Assembly (NCBI GenBank): GCA_963841045.1
Contig: CAWJBD010000001.1
Coordinates: 62,001-126,000, forward strand
Source of the DNA: Aalborgiella sp963841045
GTDB taxonomy: Bacteria > Pseudomonadota > Gammaproteobacteria > Burkholderiales > Burkholderiaceae_C
Length of the DNA stretch: 64,000 nt
Reading direction: 5' to 3'
Shown: in pieces, positions 1-12,676 of the stretch
How positions within the stretch are numbered: position 1 is the first letter of the stretch
Layout: each line of letters starts with the position of its first letter
The notes under the pieces: generated by a model
The model's input: only the letters and a program-made list of their open reading frames with translations
What the model was told of the DNA's origin: nothing
Database searches by the model: none
Made by a program: the position numbers and the translations under genes

Positions 1-3000
1 AGGAAATCGTCAGTACCTGCTAATAAGCGGGTATCTGATGCACCATTAAATGATGTATTGCCCGTACATGTCCCGCCTGTCGGTGTCGCACTGTAACTTC
101 CAGCTTTGATAGTGAAAGTTGCAGGTGCAGGGTAAGTCGCAACCAAATTATCGTTGGCTTGAACGTTGTAAGTAGGTACAGATCCTACATTGCCAACCAC
201 GACACTGTATGGAATTTCAAATTTACCCTTAGCAATCTGCAATGGAATACCTACAGCTTTCACTACATCAATCCCTGCAATAAACACATTGATATTCGCA
301 TCCTTGCAATTTGTTGGGTTGAGCTTCTCACACAATTTGTAATTAATAATGTAAACACCTGCTGGTGTACCGGGTGGAACGCTCACTATTCCAGTAAGCG
401 GATCTAGTGCTGGAATGGGTCCTCCACCAATCGAGGTCGCCGGTGTATTGACAGCAAGCGTAGCATTCCCAGAAGAACCAACTGTTGCAGGTGCACCATT
501 GACTGTGTCATTTGCCAATGCGCTACCTACATTCGGATTTCCAAGTAAACCATTCACTCCTTGATAATTATCGTTTGTAGCTACTATTGGGGATGGATCA
601 ACCGTCACTGTAATCGTTGCATCTTGACAATTTGTAGGATTAAGTTTTTCACACAATTTGTAGCTGATGGTGTAAGTCCCAGCAGGTGTTCCTGCAGGAA
701 CAGCAATTTCACCAGTAGCTGGATTTAGCACTGGAACTGGTGATCCGACTGGAGCGCCAGGTATAGACACAGCTGGTGCATTAACTGCTAAAGTCGCATT
801 TGTTAATGTCGCGGGTTGACCATTAACGGTATCCGCTAGGAATGCATTACCAACATTAGGATTACCCGTTGCACCATTAATGCCGCTAAATACATCATTG
901 GTAGCCACAACGGGCGCTGCAGATATAGGAACCGTGATGGTTGCATCTTGACAGTTGGTTGGGTTCAGCTTCTCACACAAGGTGTACACAATGGTGTAAG
1001 TGCCTGCAGGCGTACCCGGTGGTACGCTAACCACACCATCGACTGGATTCATGCTCGGCACTGGTGCACCAGGCGTCAATGGTGTTGCAGGTGTTTTGAC
1101 CACAACTGTTGTTGTTGTGGTGGTGGCTGGTTGGCCATTGATGGTGTCGCCCGTGAAGGCATTGCCCGCATTCGGATTGCCCGTTGCACCATTGGTCGAT
1201 GGCAAAGGATCGTTCACTGCAACAATTGGTGCCGCACCCACATTAACTGTAATGATGGCATTGTCACAGTTGCTTGGGTTCAACTTCTCGCACAGCTTGT
1301 AATTGATGGTGTAGGCACCCGCAGGTGTGCCCGCTGGAACGCTCACAATGCCTGTGGCGGGATCTACCACTGGTACAAACGAGCCAGGAGGCGCACCAAA
1401 AATTGGCGCCGCTGGCGTTGTCACCGTCATCACCGCATTACCTGCTGATCCCACAGTTGGGGTTGCACTATTGAGTGTGTCGTTGGCACTGATCGCATTA
1501 CCCACATTGGGGTTGCCTGTCGCACCGTTTGTAGTTGAGTATGTGTCGTTCACCGCATCAATCGCTGGTGGCACCACCGTCACTGTGATGGTGGCATCTT
1601 TACAGTTGGTCGGATTGTTTGGAGATTCACACAGTTTGTAGCTGATAGTGTAAACACCAGCAGGTGTACCTGGTGGCACCGATACATCACCGTAAGTCGC
1701 ACCCGGCGTCGTGATCAAAATCGGTACCGGACCACCGCTGATCGGCGTGGCGGGTGTGTTCACTGACAAGGTCGCATTCGCCGAGTTCGCTGGGCTACTA
1801 TTGACCGTGTCGGCCAAAAATGCACTGCCAACATTCGGGTTTCCTGTGGTGCCGTTGACACTGCCAAAGTTGTCGTTCGTCGCCACAATCGGAGGCGCAT
1901 CCACAGTCACCGTGATGGTGGCTGGTTTGCAATTCGTTGGGTTCAACTTCTCGCACAAATTGTAGCTGATGGTGTATGCACCTGCTGGTGTGTTCGCAGG
2001 AACACTCACATTGCCTGTTAATGTATCCAACACTGGAACGTTGGTGTTACCAGGCGGTGCTGATGGCAAAGGTGCAGCAGGTGTCGTCACCGCCAATGTG
2101 GCGTTGCCGGTAGGACCTACTGTAGCTGATTGTCCATTGACTTTATCGTTCGGCAATGCATTACCAACGCTAGGATTGCCCGAGGCACCGTTAATACCTG
2201 TATAGCTGTCATTTGTGGCCACAATCTGTGATGGATCCACGGTCACACTGGCTACCGCGTTGTCGCAGTTGCTTGGATTCAACTTCTCACACAGCTTGTA
2301 AGTAATCAAATATGTTCCCGCTGGTGTGCCCGGTGGTACCACCAATGTACCAGTTGCTGTATCCAATACCGGGACAGGGGCTCCTACAGGTGCGCCGGGT
2401 TGTGCTGATGCTGGTGTCACTACACTCAATGTGGTACTGGCCAATGTAGTGGGAGCACCATTTAAAGTATCCGCTACTGATCCTGTTCCCACTCCGGTCA
2501 CCACGTTGCCCACATTGGCGTTCCCTGTGGCGCCGTTGACGGCTGTGTAGGTGTCGTCGTTGGCAAAAATATCTGGCGGCGTCACATTGATCGTGATGGT
2601 GGCTGGATCACAATTCGTTGGGTTCAACTTTTCACACAGACTGTACACAATGGTGTATGGACCGGCTGGGGTACCAGCTGGTACAGTGACCTCTCCTGTC
2701 GATGGATTCAACGTTGGCACTGGTGCGCCTGGCGCTTTGGGTACCGCTGGCGTAGTGATTGCCAATGTGGAGTTACCCGCGGCACCAACCGTTGCTGGCG
2801 TTGCATTCATTGTGTCCGCACCCACGCCAGTTAAAGCATTACCAACCACTGTTGTGACAGCACCGTTGGCTGTGTAGGTGTCGTCGTTAGCAATAATTGG
2901 TGCCGCACCCACATTAACGGTAATGATGGCATTGTCACAGTTGCTTGGATTCAACTTCTCGCACAGCTTGTAATTGATGGTGTAGGCACCCGCAGGTGTG

Positions 3001-6000
3001 CCCGCTGGAACGCTCACAATGCCTGTGGCGGGATCTACCACTGGTACAAACGAGCCAGGAGGCGCACCAAAAATTGGCGCCGCTGGCGTTGTCACCGTCA
3101 TCACCGCATTACCTGCTGATCCCACAGTTGGGGTTGCACTATTGAGTGTGTCGTTGGCACTGATCGCATTACCCACATTGGGGTTGCCTGTCGCACCGTT
3201 TGTAGTTGAGTATGTGTCGTTCACCGCATCAATCACCGGCGGCACCACCGTCACTGTGATGGTGGCATCTTTACAATTGGTCGGATTGGTGGGCGATTGA
3301 CACAGTTTGTAGCTGATGGTGTAGACACCCGCTGGCGTGCCTGGTGGCACCGATACATCACCGTAAGTCGCACCCGGCGTCGTGATCAAAGTCGGTACCG
3401 GACCACCGCTGATCGGCGTGGCTGGTGTGTTCACCGCCAAGGTCGCATTTGCCGATGTAGCTTGCACGCCGTTGACCGTGTCGGCCAAGAATGCACTGCC
3501 AACATTCGGGTTTCCTGTGGTGCCGTTGACACCACCAAAGTTATCGTTCGTCGCCACAATCGGAGGCGCATCCACATTCACTGTGATGGTGGCGTCTTTG
3601 CAGTTGGTCGGATTCAATTTCTCACACAGCTTATAGCTGATGGTGTAGGCGCCCGCAGGCGTACCTGGCGGAACACTCACAACCCCTGACAATGGATCCA
3701 AAACTGGCACGTTGGTGTTACCAGGCGGTGCTGATGGCAAAGGTGCAGCAGGGGTGTTCACTGCCATTGTAGTGTTACCTGTAGGACCAACCGTTGCGGG
3801 TTGTCCATTCAAGGTGTCGTTGGCCAAGGCGTTGCCAGCATTGGGAACACCCGTGGTGCCATTGATGCCTGTATAACTGTCGTTACCCGCCACAATCGGC
3901 GATGGATCCACGGTCACTTTCGCTACCGCAGTGTCGCAATTAGTAGGATTCAATTTCTCGCACAGCTTGTAAGTGATGTTGTACACACCCGCTGGTGTGC
4001 CTGGTGGTACTACCAGTGTCCCAGTGACCGTATCCAAAACAGGTACCGGTGCGCCCACTGGTGCGCCTGGTATGGCCGCCGCTGGTGTCACCACACTCAA
4101 TATGGTATTGCTCAAAGTGGTGGGTGTACCATTTAAGGTGTCCACTACCGAGCCCGTACCTGCACCTGTCACCACGTTGCCCACGTTGGCGTTACCTGTG
4201 GCGCCGTTGACTGCTGAGTAAGTGTCGTCCTTGGCGTCAATTGGGGCTGCAATAACGTTCACCGTGATGGTCGCATCTTTGCAATTGGTTGGATTGAGTT
4301 TCTCGCAAAGCTTGTAACCAATGGTGTACGTACCCGCAGGTGTACCTGCTGGAACCGACACCACGCCATCAGCTGGGTTCATGCTTGGGACTGGCGCACC
4401 AGGCACCAAAGGTGTAGCTGGTGTGTTCACTGCCAAGCTGGCGTTAGCAGTCGTTGCAGGTGCACCGTTGACACTATCCGCTAGGAATGCATTGCCAACA
4501 TTGGAATTACCAGTTGCACCAATGACACCGCCAAATACATCGTCAGTTGCAACAATTGGTGTGGGATCGACAGTTACTGTAATGGTTGCATCTTTACAGT
4601 TGGTCGGATTCAATTTCTCGCACAGTTTGTAACTGATGACATAAGTACCTGCAGGTGTACCAGGTGGCACTGATACCACGCCATCAGCTGGGTTCATGCT
4701 TGGGACTGGCGCACCAGGGGTTAATGGTGTTGCTGGAGTGTTCACTGCCAAAGTCGCGTTACCAGTTGTCGCTTGAGCACCATTGACAGTATCTGCCAAG
4801 AATGCGTTACCAACATTTAGATTACCAGTAGCACCATTCACCCCGCCAAAGACATCATTGGTCGCCACAATCGGGGCTGGATCTACTGTGACTGTAACGG
4901 TTGTATCTTTACAGTTGGTTGGATTGATCTTGTCACACAGTTTGTAGCTGATGGTGTAAGTACCTGCAGGTGTGCCTGCTGGTACAGCAACGTTACCCGT
5001 GGCTGGGTCTAACACTGGAACTGGCGAACCCACTGGCGCACCAGGTATTGAGGCTGCTGGTGTATTAACTGTTAACACTGCATTACCTGAACCGCCCAAT
5101 GTTGCTGGCGATCCATTGACAGTATCATTTGACAATGCATTGCCAACACTGCTATTACCCAAGGCGCCATTGATGCCTGTATAGGTATTGGGGTCCGCAA
5201 CGATTGGTGGCGCACCCACAGTCACCGTGATCGTTGCTGGGTCACAATTCGCTGGATTGAGTTTTTCACACAACGTGTAATTGATGACGTACACCCCTGC
5301 TGGCGTACCAGCTGGTGATGAAACAATGCCTGTTAAAGGATCAACCACTGGAATAGGACCAGATGCTGGGTTACCGTTGAACGTTGTTGTACTTGGCGTC
5401 AGTATCGAATTACCTGATGCACCTACCGTTGCTGGTAATCCGTTTAATGTGTCGTTGGTTACTGCATTGCCAATATTAGGATTTGCCAACACACCATTGA
5501 AACCTGTATAGCTGTCATCAGTCGCCACAATCGGTGGTGCTGCAACTACAACTGTCGCGGTAGTTGTTGAACAGTTGCTTGAATTGAGCTTTTCACATAT
5601 CGTGTAACTGTATACATAACTGCCCGCTGGCGTATTAGGTGGAACCGTGACAACGCCTGTTGCTGTATTTATCGTTGGTACTGTGCCAGTTTGTCCCGAG
5701 GTCAGTGTCACACTGGTGATGTTGGTGTTACCCGATGGTCCCACCGTGATTGGTGTGCCATTGAGCGTATCGTTGGTGGTGATGTTGCCAGCGTTGGGGC
5801 TGCCAGTGGTGCCGTTGGGTACGTTCATCGTATCTGGCGTGGCCACTATCGGTGCGGCCGTCACCGGCACGGTGATGGTTGCTGTGTCGCAGTTCGTTGG
5901 ATTCAACTTCTCACACAAGGTGTAAGTCAGTACATATGTACCAGACGGTGTACCGGCTGGAACGCTGACCACACCAGTCGTGAGGTTGAGCACTGGAATG

Positions 6001-9000
6001 GTAGCGGGTAACGCACCACCGCTGTAAGTGGTCGCTGCTGGCCCATTTGCCAATGTGGTCGTCGCTGGTGTCGCAGCCGCTGCGTTCAAGGTATCTCCCG
6101 TGAAGGCACTGCCCACACTGGGGTTGCCAGTGGCTCCGTTGACACTTGGCAAGACATCATTGACTGCATCAATTGGAGCGGCACCTACTGTTACTGTTGC
6201 TGTTGTAGATGCACAATTTGTAGGGTTTAACTTTTCGCACAACTGGTAAGTAATCGGATAGGTTCCAGCTGGTGTGCCTGGCGGTACACTGACTTGTCCT
6301 GTCGCTGGATCAACTGCCGGCACAGGTGCACCTGGGGTCAGTGGTACTGCAGGCGTTGTAACCGCTAAGGTGGCATTACCAGAAGTGCCCAAAGTTGGTG
6401 GATTGATGCCGTTGACGCTGTCGTTGACCAGTACATTGCCTGCATTGGGGTTGCCTGTCGCACCGTTGGGTACGGTATAGGTGTCAGGTGTCGCCAGTAT
6501 AGGTGACGGGTTAACGGTCACTGTAATGATCGCATCTTTGCAATTGGTCGTATTAAGTTTGTCACACAGCTTATAGCCGATGGTGTAAGTACCTGCAGGC
6601 GTACCTGCTGGTACTGCAACGTTACCCGTGGCTGGGTCTAGCACAGGTACAGGTGCACCTACAGGAGCACCAGGCACTGGTGATGCAGGTGTAGTTACAG
6701 TCAATGTTGTATTACCGAGTGGCCCTACTACTGCAGGTGAACCATTCAATGAGTCATTGAGGAGTGCATTACCCACATTGGAATTACCCAATGCGCCATT
6801 GATACCAGTGTAGGTGTCATTCTGAGCAACAATATCGGGCGCACCCACAGTCACCGTGATCGTTGCTGGGTCACAATTCGCTGGATTGAGTTTTTCACAC
6901 AACGTGTAATTGATGACGTACACCCCTGCTGGCGTACCAGCTGGTGATGAAACAATGCCTGTTAAAGGATCAACCACTGGAATAGGACCAGATGCTGGGT
7001 TACCGTTGAACGTTGTTGTACTTGGCGTCAGTATCGAATTACCTGATGCACCTACCGTTGCTGGTAATCCGTTTAATGTGTCGTTGGTTACTGCATTGCC
7101 AATATTAGGATTTGCCAACACACCATTGAAACCTGTATAGCTGTCATCAGTCGCCACAATCGGTGGTGCTGCAACTACAACTGTCGCGGTAGTTGTTGAA
7201 CAGTTGCTTGAATTGAGCTTTTCACATATCGTGTAACTGTATACATAACTGCCCGCTGGCGTATTAGGTGGAACCGTGACAACGCCTGTTGCTGTATTTA
7301 TCGTTGGTACTGTGCCAGTTTGTCCCGAGGTCAGTGTCACACTGGTGATGTTGGTGTTACCCGATGGTCCCACCGTGATTGGTGTGCCATTGAGCGTATC
7401 GTTGGTGGTGATGTTGCCAGCGTTGGGGCTGCCAGTGGTGCCGTTGGGTACGTTCATCGTATCTGGCGTGGCCACTATCGGTGCGGCCGTCACCGGCACG
7501 GTGATGGTTGCTGTGTCGCAGTTCGTTGGATTCAACTTCTCACACAAGGTGTAAGTCAGTACATATGTACCAGACGGTGTACCGGCTGGAACGCTGACCA
7601 CACCAGTCGTGAGGTTGAGCACTGGAATGGTAGCGGGTAACGCACCACCGCTGTAAGTGGTCGCTGCTGGCCCATTTGCCAATGTGGTCGTCGCTGGTGT
7701 CGCAGCCGCTGCGTTCAAGGTATCTCCCGTGAAGGCACTGCCCACACTGGGGTTGCCAGTGGCTCCGTTGACACTTGGCAAGACATCATTGACTGCATCA
7801 ATTGGAGCGGCACCTACTGTTACTGTTGCTGTTGTAGATGCACAATTTGTAGGGTTTAACTTCTCGCACAACTGGTAAGTAATCGGATAGGTTCCAGCTG
7901 GTGTGCCTGGCGGTACACTGACTTGTCCTGTCGCTGGATCAACTGCCGGCACAGGTGCACCTGGGGTCAGTGGTACTGCAGGCGTTGTAACCGCTAAGGT
8001 GGCATTACCAGAAGTGCCCAAAGTTGGTGGATTGATGCCGTTGACGCTGTCATTGACCAGCACATTGCCTGCGTTAGGGTTGCCCGTAGCACCGTTGGGC
8101 ACGGCATAGGTATCAGGTGTCGCCACAATAGGTGCTGGATCTACTGTGACCGAAATGATGGCGTCTTTACAAATCGTTGGGTTGACTTTATCGCACAGTT
8201 TGTAACTGATGGTGTAAGTACCTGCAGGTGTACCTGCTGGTACTGCAACGTTACCCGTGGCTGGGTCTAGCACAGGTACAGGTGCACCTACAGGAGCACC
8301 AGGTACAGGTGATGCTGGCGTATTGACACTTAAGGTCGCATTGCCAGATGGGCCAACTGTGGCAGGTGATCCGCTAACCGTATCATTAACTAACGCATTA
8401 CCAACACTGGAGTTACCCAATGCACCATTAATGCCGGTATATGTGTCGTTGATAGCAAACGTATCAGTAACAGCAACCGTCACAGATGCTGGGCATGGTG
8501 CTGCTGGTGTGCAAAGAGGGTCACCACCACCAGAGACATTGGCTGTATTGTTACCGTTGGCTGTAGATGGTGCCACATTTACAGGCACAGTCACTTGAAT
8601 TGTGCCGTTGGGTACAGGGCTGGCAATGGAACAACCAGTTAAGTTATTACCAGAAGCAGGACAACCAGACAAAGTGCCACCCGTAGATGTAGGTGTACCA
8701 CTTAATGTAATACCAGGAGGCAAGTTATCCGTTAAAGCTATTGCTGCAGTAGTCGGTCCATTTGAAACCACTATGCTGACGGTATATGACTGACCAGTTT
8801 TACCAACAATCAATGGCGATTGGCTAACAGATTTTGACACTGCTAATGAAGGTGCAACACTTGAATTTATTTGCAATACCGCTGTATCACATACCGTGTT
8901 GTTTGGCAGCGGTGCGCATACTTGGTAAGTTACTGTACAACTGGCATTAGGACCAGGTGATGTATAACTAGCAACACCCGAAGTGCTCATCGTTCCAGCG

Positions 9001-10907
9001 GGAGAACAAGTTGTTGCGGTCTGTGTGAAACTTGATCCAGGTGGATATTTGTCATTGCCTGTGACATCTGTTGTCGTAACAACATTGGGTTGCTTAGTCA
9101 CAGTATCATTAACAGCATCTAAGATGGGTGTCGACACTGATCCCGTGCATGCCGGTGCCGTACCTGTACATAATGGATCGCCGCCACCCGCAGCAGTCGC
9201 AGTATTCACACTTGGTGTGGTTGCTGCAGCACCCACATTCACTGGCACCGTAACAATGATATTGCCATTAACAGCACCCGCAGCAATTGAACAACCTGCT
9301 AAGTCAGAAGCACCCGCTGCACCCGCTGTAGCGCAGCTCCCTGGAGTTAAAGTACCTCCAGTGACACTGATACCCGCACTGGTTGTGATACCTGTTGGCA
9401 AGGTGTCTGACAAAGTAATCGGCGTTGTAGTAGGCCCATTAGCAACCGCAATAGTGATGGTATAGAACTGTCCAGGCTTTCCAACAACCAATGGTGTTTG
9501 GCTGGCCGCTTTAGTTACAGTCAGAGTAGGTGCTGCACCTGTCAGCACTGTCAGGGTAGCTGTGTCACAAACCGTTGCGTTTGGAGCTGGGGCACATACT
9601 TGGTAAGTTACCGTACAACTACTGTTCGCGGCAGGGGTTGTATAGCTTGCTACGCCAGCGGATGTCATTGTTCCAGCAGGTGAGCATGTAGTAGCAGTTT
9701 GCGTGAACGTCGATCCCAATGGAAATTTGTCGTTAGTTGACACATCAGTTGTGCTAACAATAGCTGGTTGCTTGCTTACTGAATCGTTCACTGCGTCCAG
9801 AATAGGCGTAGTTACAGTTCCAGTGCAATTAGGACCAGTTGGACAATTTGCATCACCCCCACCTGTAACGGTAGCTGTATTGGTGCTCGGACTCACCGCA
9901 TTTGCCGCAACACTGACTGGTACCGTCACCACTATGGATCCAACTGCTGCACCAGACGCAATACTACAACCAATGAGATTGGCTGAGCCAGCTACTGGGC
10001 AACCACTAATGGTCCCTCCAGTTGCAGTAATCGGACCACTTGTAGATATACCTACAGGTAGTGTGTCTGCAATGGTTATAGGTGCTGTTGTTTGAGCACC
10101 TGCTACGTTAATGGTAATGGTATAGAACTGACCTGATTGACCAACTACCAGTGGCGTTTGGCTGGCTGTTTTGGTAACTGTCAATACTGTAGGTAACGCG
10201 TTAATCACTGAGCAAGTGATATCTGAATTGTATTTAATATTTGCTGCTGGAATGATCACAGCTGTACTGTTTGTGCCACTGGCAACCGGATTAGTAACAC
10301 CAGAAGCAGCACTATTAGCGTCATTACAAATGATACTAGTAGGTGATGCAGGCCAGCCAGAAGGAACACTGTTTTCAAGTATTGTTATCGAAGTGTTTGG
10401 TTTGCTTACATACTGAGTTCCAGTAACAGCAACGCCCGAACTGGTTGTTGTAATAGTACTGTTTTGATTTACAAGTGCGGAGCCAGAACTGGGTAAAGTA
10501 TTGGTCACGCTGAAACCAAAAGTGCCAACTCCACCGTTTGAAGTCTTCGCTATTTTTATTTTTGGTAATGAACATTCTTGAAACTTTAATTCGTCTAAAC
10601 CAAAGTCATTGCCGTTTCCTGAAGGTGCAATTGAGAAAACCCTAATTAAGATGTTCCCAGTTGTTGTAGCAGTGTAAAGTGAACTCGTACCTCGCCAAGT
10701 AGGCGCTGAGGGCTCAACATTGATAGTAGGAGAGTTTGCAATTAAGGCCCAAGTAGTGCCGCCATCAATAGAATACTGAAAAGCTATTTGTGGTGGAATC
10801 ATTGCGCCTTGCGATTGCCGCAAGGGTGAAACCAAGTTCATCAAATATGCGCTGAATTCATATGATTTACCGGCAACAACAGAAACGCTGGTTGTCACAA
10901 CATTCGA
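1..10907 (-). CDS. Giant repetitive surface protein, main body (3' end beyond window)
   Basis: An uninterrupted minus-strand frame of about 3,630 codons enters from a frameshift near 10,905 and runs off the left edge without a stop. In protein order it holds: a jelly-roll-like region up to about 10,580; a linker containing KIKIAKTSNGGVG; three DUF11-like domains (10.2-8.5 kb) beginning LTVTKTASQTPLVVG or close variants; about 25 tandem domains of roughly 110 residues (8.46-0.24 kb); and the start of another DUF11-like domain (VVVGNVGSVPTYNVQANDN) at the left edge. The residues are Thr/Val/Gly/Pro/Asn rich with almost no Lys or Arg, as in secreted fibrillar adhesins. The frame opens after a TAA at 10,908-10,910 with no good start codon, so it is the continuation of the signal-peptide segment upstream. 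The anchoring or secretion module must lie beyond the window. A role in adhesion or as a surface fibre is inferred from architecture only. Confidence 0.85.
1231..1610 (-). repeat. Second segmental duplication, best-conserved core (period 1,671 bp)
   Basis: Nearly identical to 2,902-3,281 at an offset of 1,671 bp (557 codons, five domains). Weaker similarity at the same offset continues further: 1,711-1,965 against 3,382-3,636, and 2,326-2,550 against 3,997-4,221. This suggests an older five-domain duplication of about 1.67 kb, with this core homogenised more recently. Confidence 0.8.
5209..6422 (-). repeat. Segmental duplication, copy A (period 1,629 bp)
   Basis: By eye this stretch is identical to 6,838-8,051 except for a T/C difference at 6,234 versus 7,863. 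The offset of 1,629 bp is 543 codons, about five adhesin domains, so the duplication preserves frame. Identity breaks down just beyond 6,422/8,051 and before 5,209/6,838. Confidence 0.9.
6838..8051 (-). repeat. Segmental duplication, copy B (period 1,629 bp)
   Basis: Second copy of the 1.2-kb block at 5,209-6,422. The near-perfect nucleotide identity contrasts with the divergent domains between and around the copies, indicating a recent duplication or gene conversion inside the array. Confidence 0.9.
8480..10230 (-). repeat. Three DUF11-like domains in the adhesin
   Basis: Three copies spaced about 650-700 bp begin TVTKTASQTPLVVGQ, TVTKAASQTPLVVGK and AVSKSVSQSPLIVGK. Each continues with GQFYTI or GQSYTV, a DTLPxGI or DNLPPGI strand and a VPVNV/NTATVxGGGD strand. 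The first two are followed by a Cys-rich module with CxVTYQVCAP. These are typical DUF11 features of bacterial surface proteins. Confidence 0.75.
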
Positions 10908-12676
10908 TTACCCGCACCATTAACAACCATAAAGCGATCATTCGGATTGCTACCTGAAGTTACGCCAGTCGCATCCCACCAATCACCAATAGTTGCCGTA
11001 GTGGTCGCGCCACAACTGTTGTTCCACGCTGCAGCACAGCCCAAAACAAATGGACCAGTACGCTTGGAAATGACGTATTCACCATCAGTCGGTGTATACG
11101 ATCCATTGGCTGGCCAGCCATCAATAAAACTTGCTGTCGGTGCAATATAGTTAAACGATGTCGATGCGCCTGGCAAATTACTTGCTAGATTTCCCAAATT
11201 AGGAAACGAACCATCCACTATCAAATTAGTACCCGTCAAAACCCCTCCTAGAGCGGTACAACTTGCCGCAGGTGCAACAGTATTAGTGGCTATAGGCGGT
11301 GGAGCATATATAACCACACTGTAATCTTCAACTTCACCACTGTTAAGCAAACCATTTGGTTTTGACGTCGTTAGAGTTGAGTCATAGCTGATGCGCAGAC
11401 GAACATATGCTTTGCCTGCTATGGTTGATGCAGGTATAGTCCAATTCAAGGCTGCTGAACTTGCGCCAGACGAGAAAGGTGTGCAAGTCCCCTCTGTACT
11501 CTCAAATGTCCCATTGCGATTAAAGTCTATCCAACCACAAACATTTCCTGAGCGTGATGCTCCGCTAATGCTTGGTGTTAAGGTATACGTAGATCCTATC
11601 GCTGCCGTACTAAAAGGCGCCAAGGTTGTTAAACCGTTTTCTTCAGCGCCATCACCATTGGCACCCATATTGTCAGCACCTGCAGCCACTTGCACAGGGC
11701 TTGCCAAAAATGGACTTGCACCTGCGACCGTGCCGTTAATGGTGGTAGGGTAGTTGTTGTTGGTGTTAAATGCAGAACCCAAGGCCAAATCAGACAGAAT
11801 ATGGCTAGCAGGTGCTGTATTGGCTGCACCAGTATTTCCCTGATATGTCGAAGGTGCATCACCAAAATCCTCGTCAAACGAAAACGTGACATACCATGCA
11901 TCGCCAGCTGTCGCTGTTCCATTCCATGCCAATGCTGTGTTTTGACGTCGTGCTCCGATGTCAAAACTCAATGACGACGTTGTGCCGATGATGGGTACGC
12001 TACCGCAACCCGCACTGTTGTTAGTGACATTCTCGCAAGCAGTAGTCGTAGAATTGGTGACGGATGGGTTGATGGTTTGACCCGTAATGTTCAATGCCTT
12101 TGCATTAGCAGGTAAAGCACCCAAGGTGACACCAGGCGTGGTTAAGGTGTGTCTGACACCAAAGACCAAACCCGTTGTAATGGAGCCAGCAACGCGTGCC
12201 AGATGCATGACGGGGTTGCGTACTGGAACTGGATTGCCAGCCGAATCGGTGAATGTGACATTGATGGTGCCGAAAGTATTGCAGTCCGCGGTAGTCGGAT
12301 TGGTTGCTTGGCAAGCCGTTGCTGTAGTCGCCAGAATTGCCAAGCCATTGGTGCCCGTGGGTAATTGAGGTGACAAGAAGGCACCGGCTGTTGCACCCGT
12401 ACTGGTAAGACCAGTCATCAAAGCCGTGTTGTTGAGAGTATTTAGCGATAACGGATTGCTGGCGTGGGTATTTACCAAAGCGACATTTACCCGTACACCT
12501 GATGGCGTTGTCTTTTGCGCCACTCCACCCACATTGGTCCAAGTACCGCTTGCAGTGGTCGGTATTTGAAAAGCCAGCGCTTGCTGCGTGTGTATTGCCA
12601 AAAGCGCAGCAGCCAAAAAGCCACCCGCAATTCTTATCGTTTTATTAAATCTGGACAACATAACTGACATCTCCAT
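10895..12676 (-). CDS. Giant surface protein, N-terminal segment (signal peptide, GEVED region)
   Basis: This 593-codon frame is the amino end of the giant adhesin. Residues 1-35 form a signal peptide (basic start, hydrophobic AGGFLAAALLAI, then small residues before FQIPTT). An Ala/Thr-rich beta region follows, then a DFGDAPSTY motif, and a GEVED-type domain around GWIDFNRNGTFE and GEVEDYSVVIY. The last 130 residues (VDGSFPNLGN onward) look like a carbohydrate-binding-type jelly roll. It stops at 10,895 just after VNGAGNR. Dropping back one frame at about 10,905 continues with NVVTTSVSVVAGKSYEFSAY, so one base is missing there. The ATG at 12,661 has GGAG nine bases upstream and may be the true start rather than 12,676. 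No neighbouring gene is in an operon with it; bcr is divergent. Confidence 0.8.
   Translation of the reverse strand: MEMSVMLSRFNKTIRIAGGFLAAALLAIHTQQALAFQIPTTASGTWTNVGGVAQKTTPSGVRVNVALVNTHASNPLSLNTLNNTALMTGLTSTGATAGAFLSPQLPTGTNGLAILATTATACQATNPTTADCNTFGTINVTFTDSAGNPVPVRNPVMHLARVAGSITTGLVFGVRHTLTTPGVTLGALPANAKALNITGQTINPSVTNSTTTACENVTNNSAGCGSVPIIGTTSSLSFDIGARRQNTALAWNGTATAGDAWYVTFSFDEDFGDAPSTYQGNTGAANTAPASHILSDLALGSAFNTNNNYPTTINGTVAGASPFLASPVQVAAGADNMGANGDGAEENGLTTLAPFSTAAIGSTYTLTPSISGASRSGNVCGWIDFNRNGTFESTEGTCTPFSSGASSAALNWTIPASTIAGKAYVRLRISYDSTLTTSKPNGLLNSGEVEDYSVVIYAPPPIATNTVAPAASCTALGGVLTGTNLIVDGSFPNLGNLASNLPGASTSFNYIAPTASFIDGWPANGSYTPTDGEYVISKRTGPFVLGCAAAWNNSCGATTTATIGDWWDATGVTSGSNPNDRFMVVNGAGNRML

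Larger units (their letters stand above)
240..8465 (-). repeat. About 25 tandem adhesin domains, ~328 bp (~110 aa) each
   Basis: The coding motif CEKLNPTNC (variants CDKVNPTIC, CESPNNPTNC, CQSPTNPTNC) recurs at average spacing about 328 bp, near 305, 630, 950, 1265, 1600, 1930, 2265, 2610, 2940, 3270, 3600, 3945, 4280, 4600, 4915, 5245, 5570, 5895, 6215, 6540, 6875, 7200, 7525, 7840 and 8170. Each unit reads roughly ATPDTYxxxNGATGNPNVGN, then ND(T/S)LNG, then PATVGxSGN, then DPATGxVxVPAGTPAGTY, then the Cys motif and ATITVTV. The pattern fits CshA-type or Ig-like fibril repeats of bacterial adhesins. Each domain keeps two Cys eight residues apart. Confidence 0.9.

Noticed and set aside
240..8465. 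CRISPR array or tandem satellite
   Set aside because: The period of about 328 bp is a multi-codon domain repeat inside an open frame, with no short identical direct repeats separated by unique spacers.
159..10416. Many plus-strand ORFs of 60-170 codons across the first 10 kb, some with identical products
   Set aside because: They are antisense shadows of the giant adhesin. They repeat only because the minus-strand domains repeat, and the minus frame is open throughout with domain-like content.
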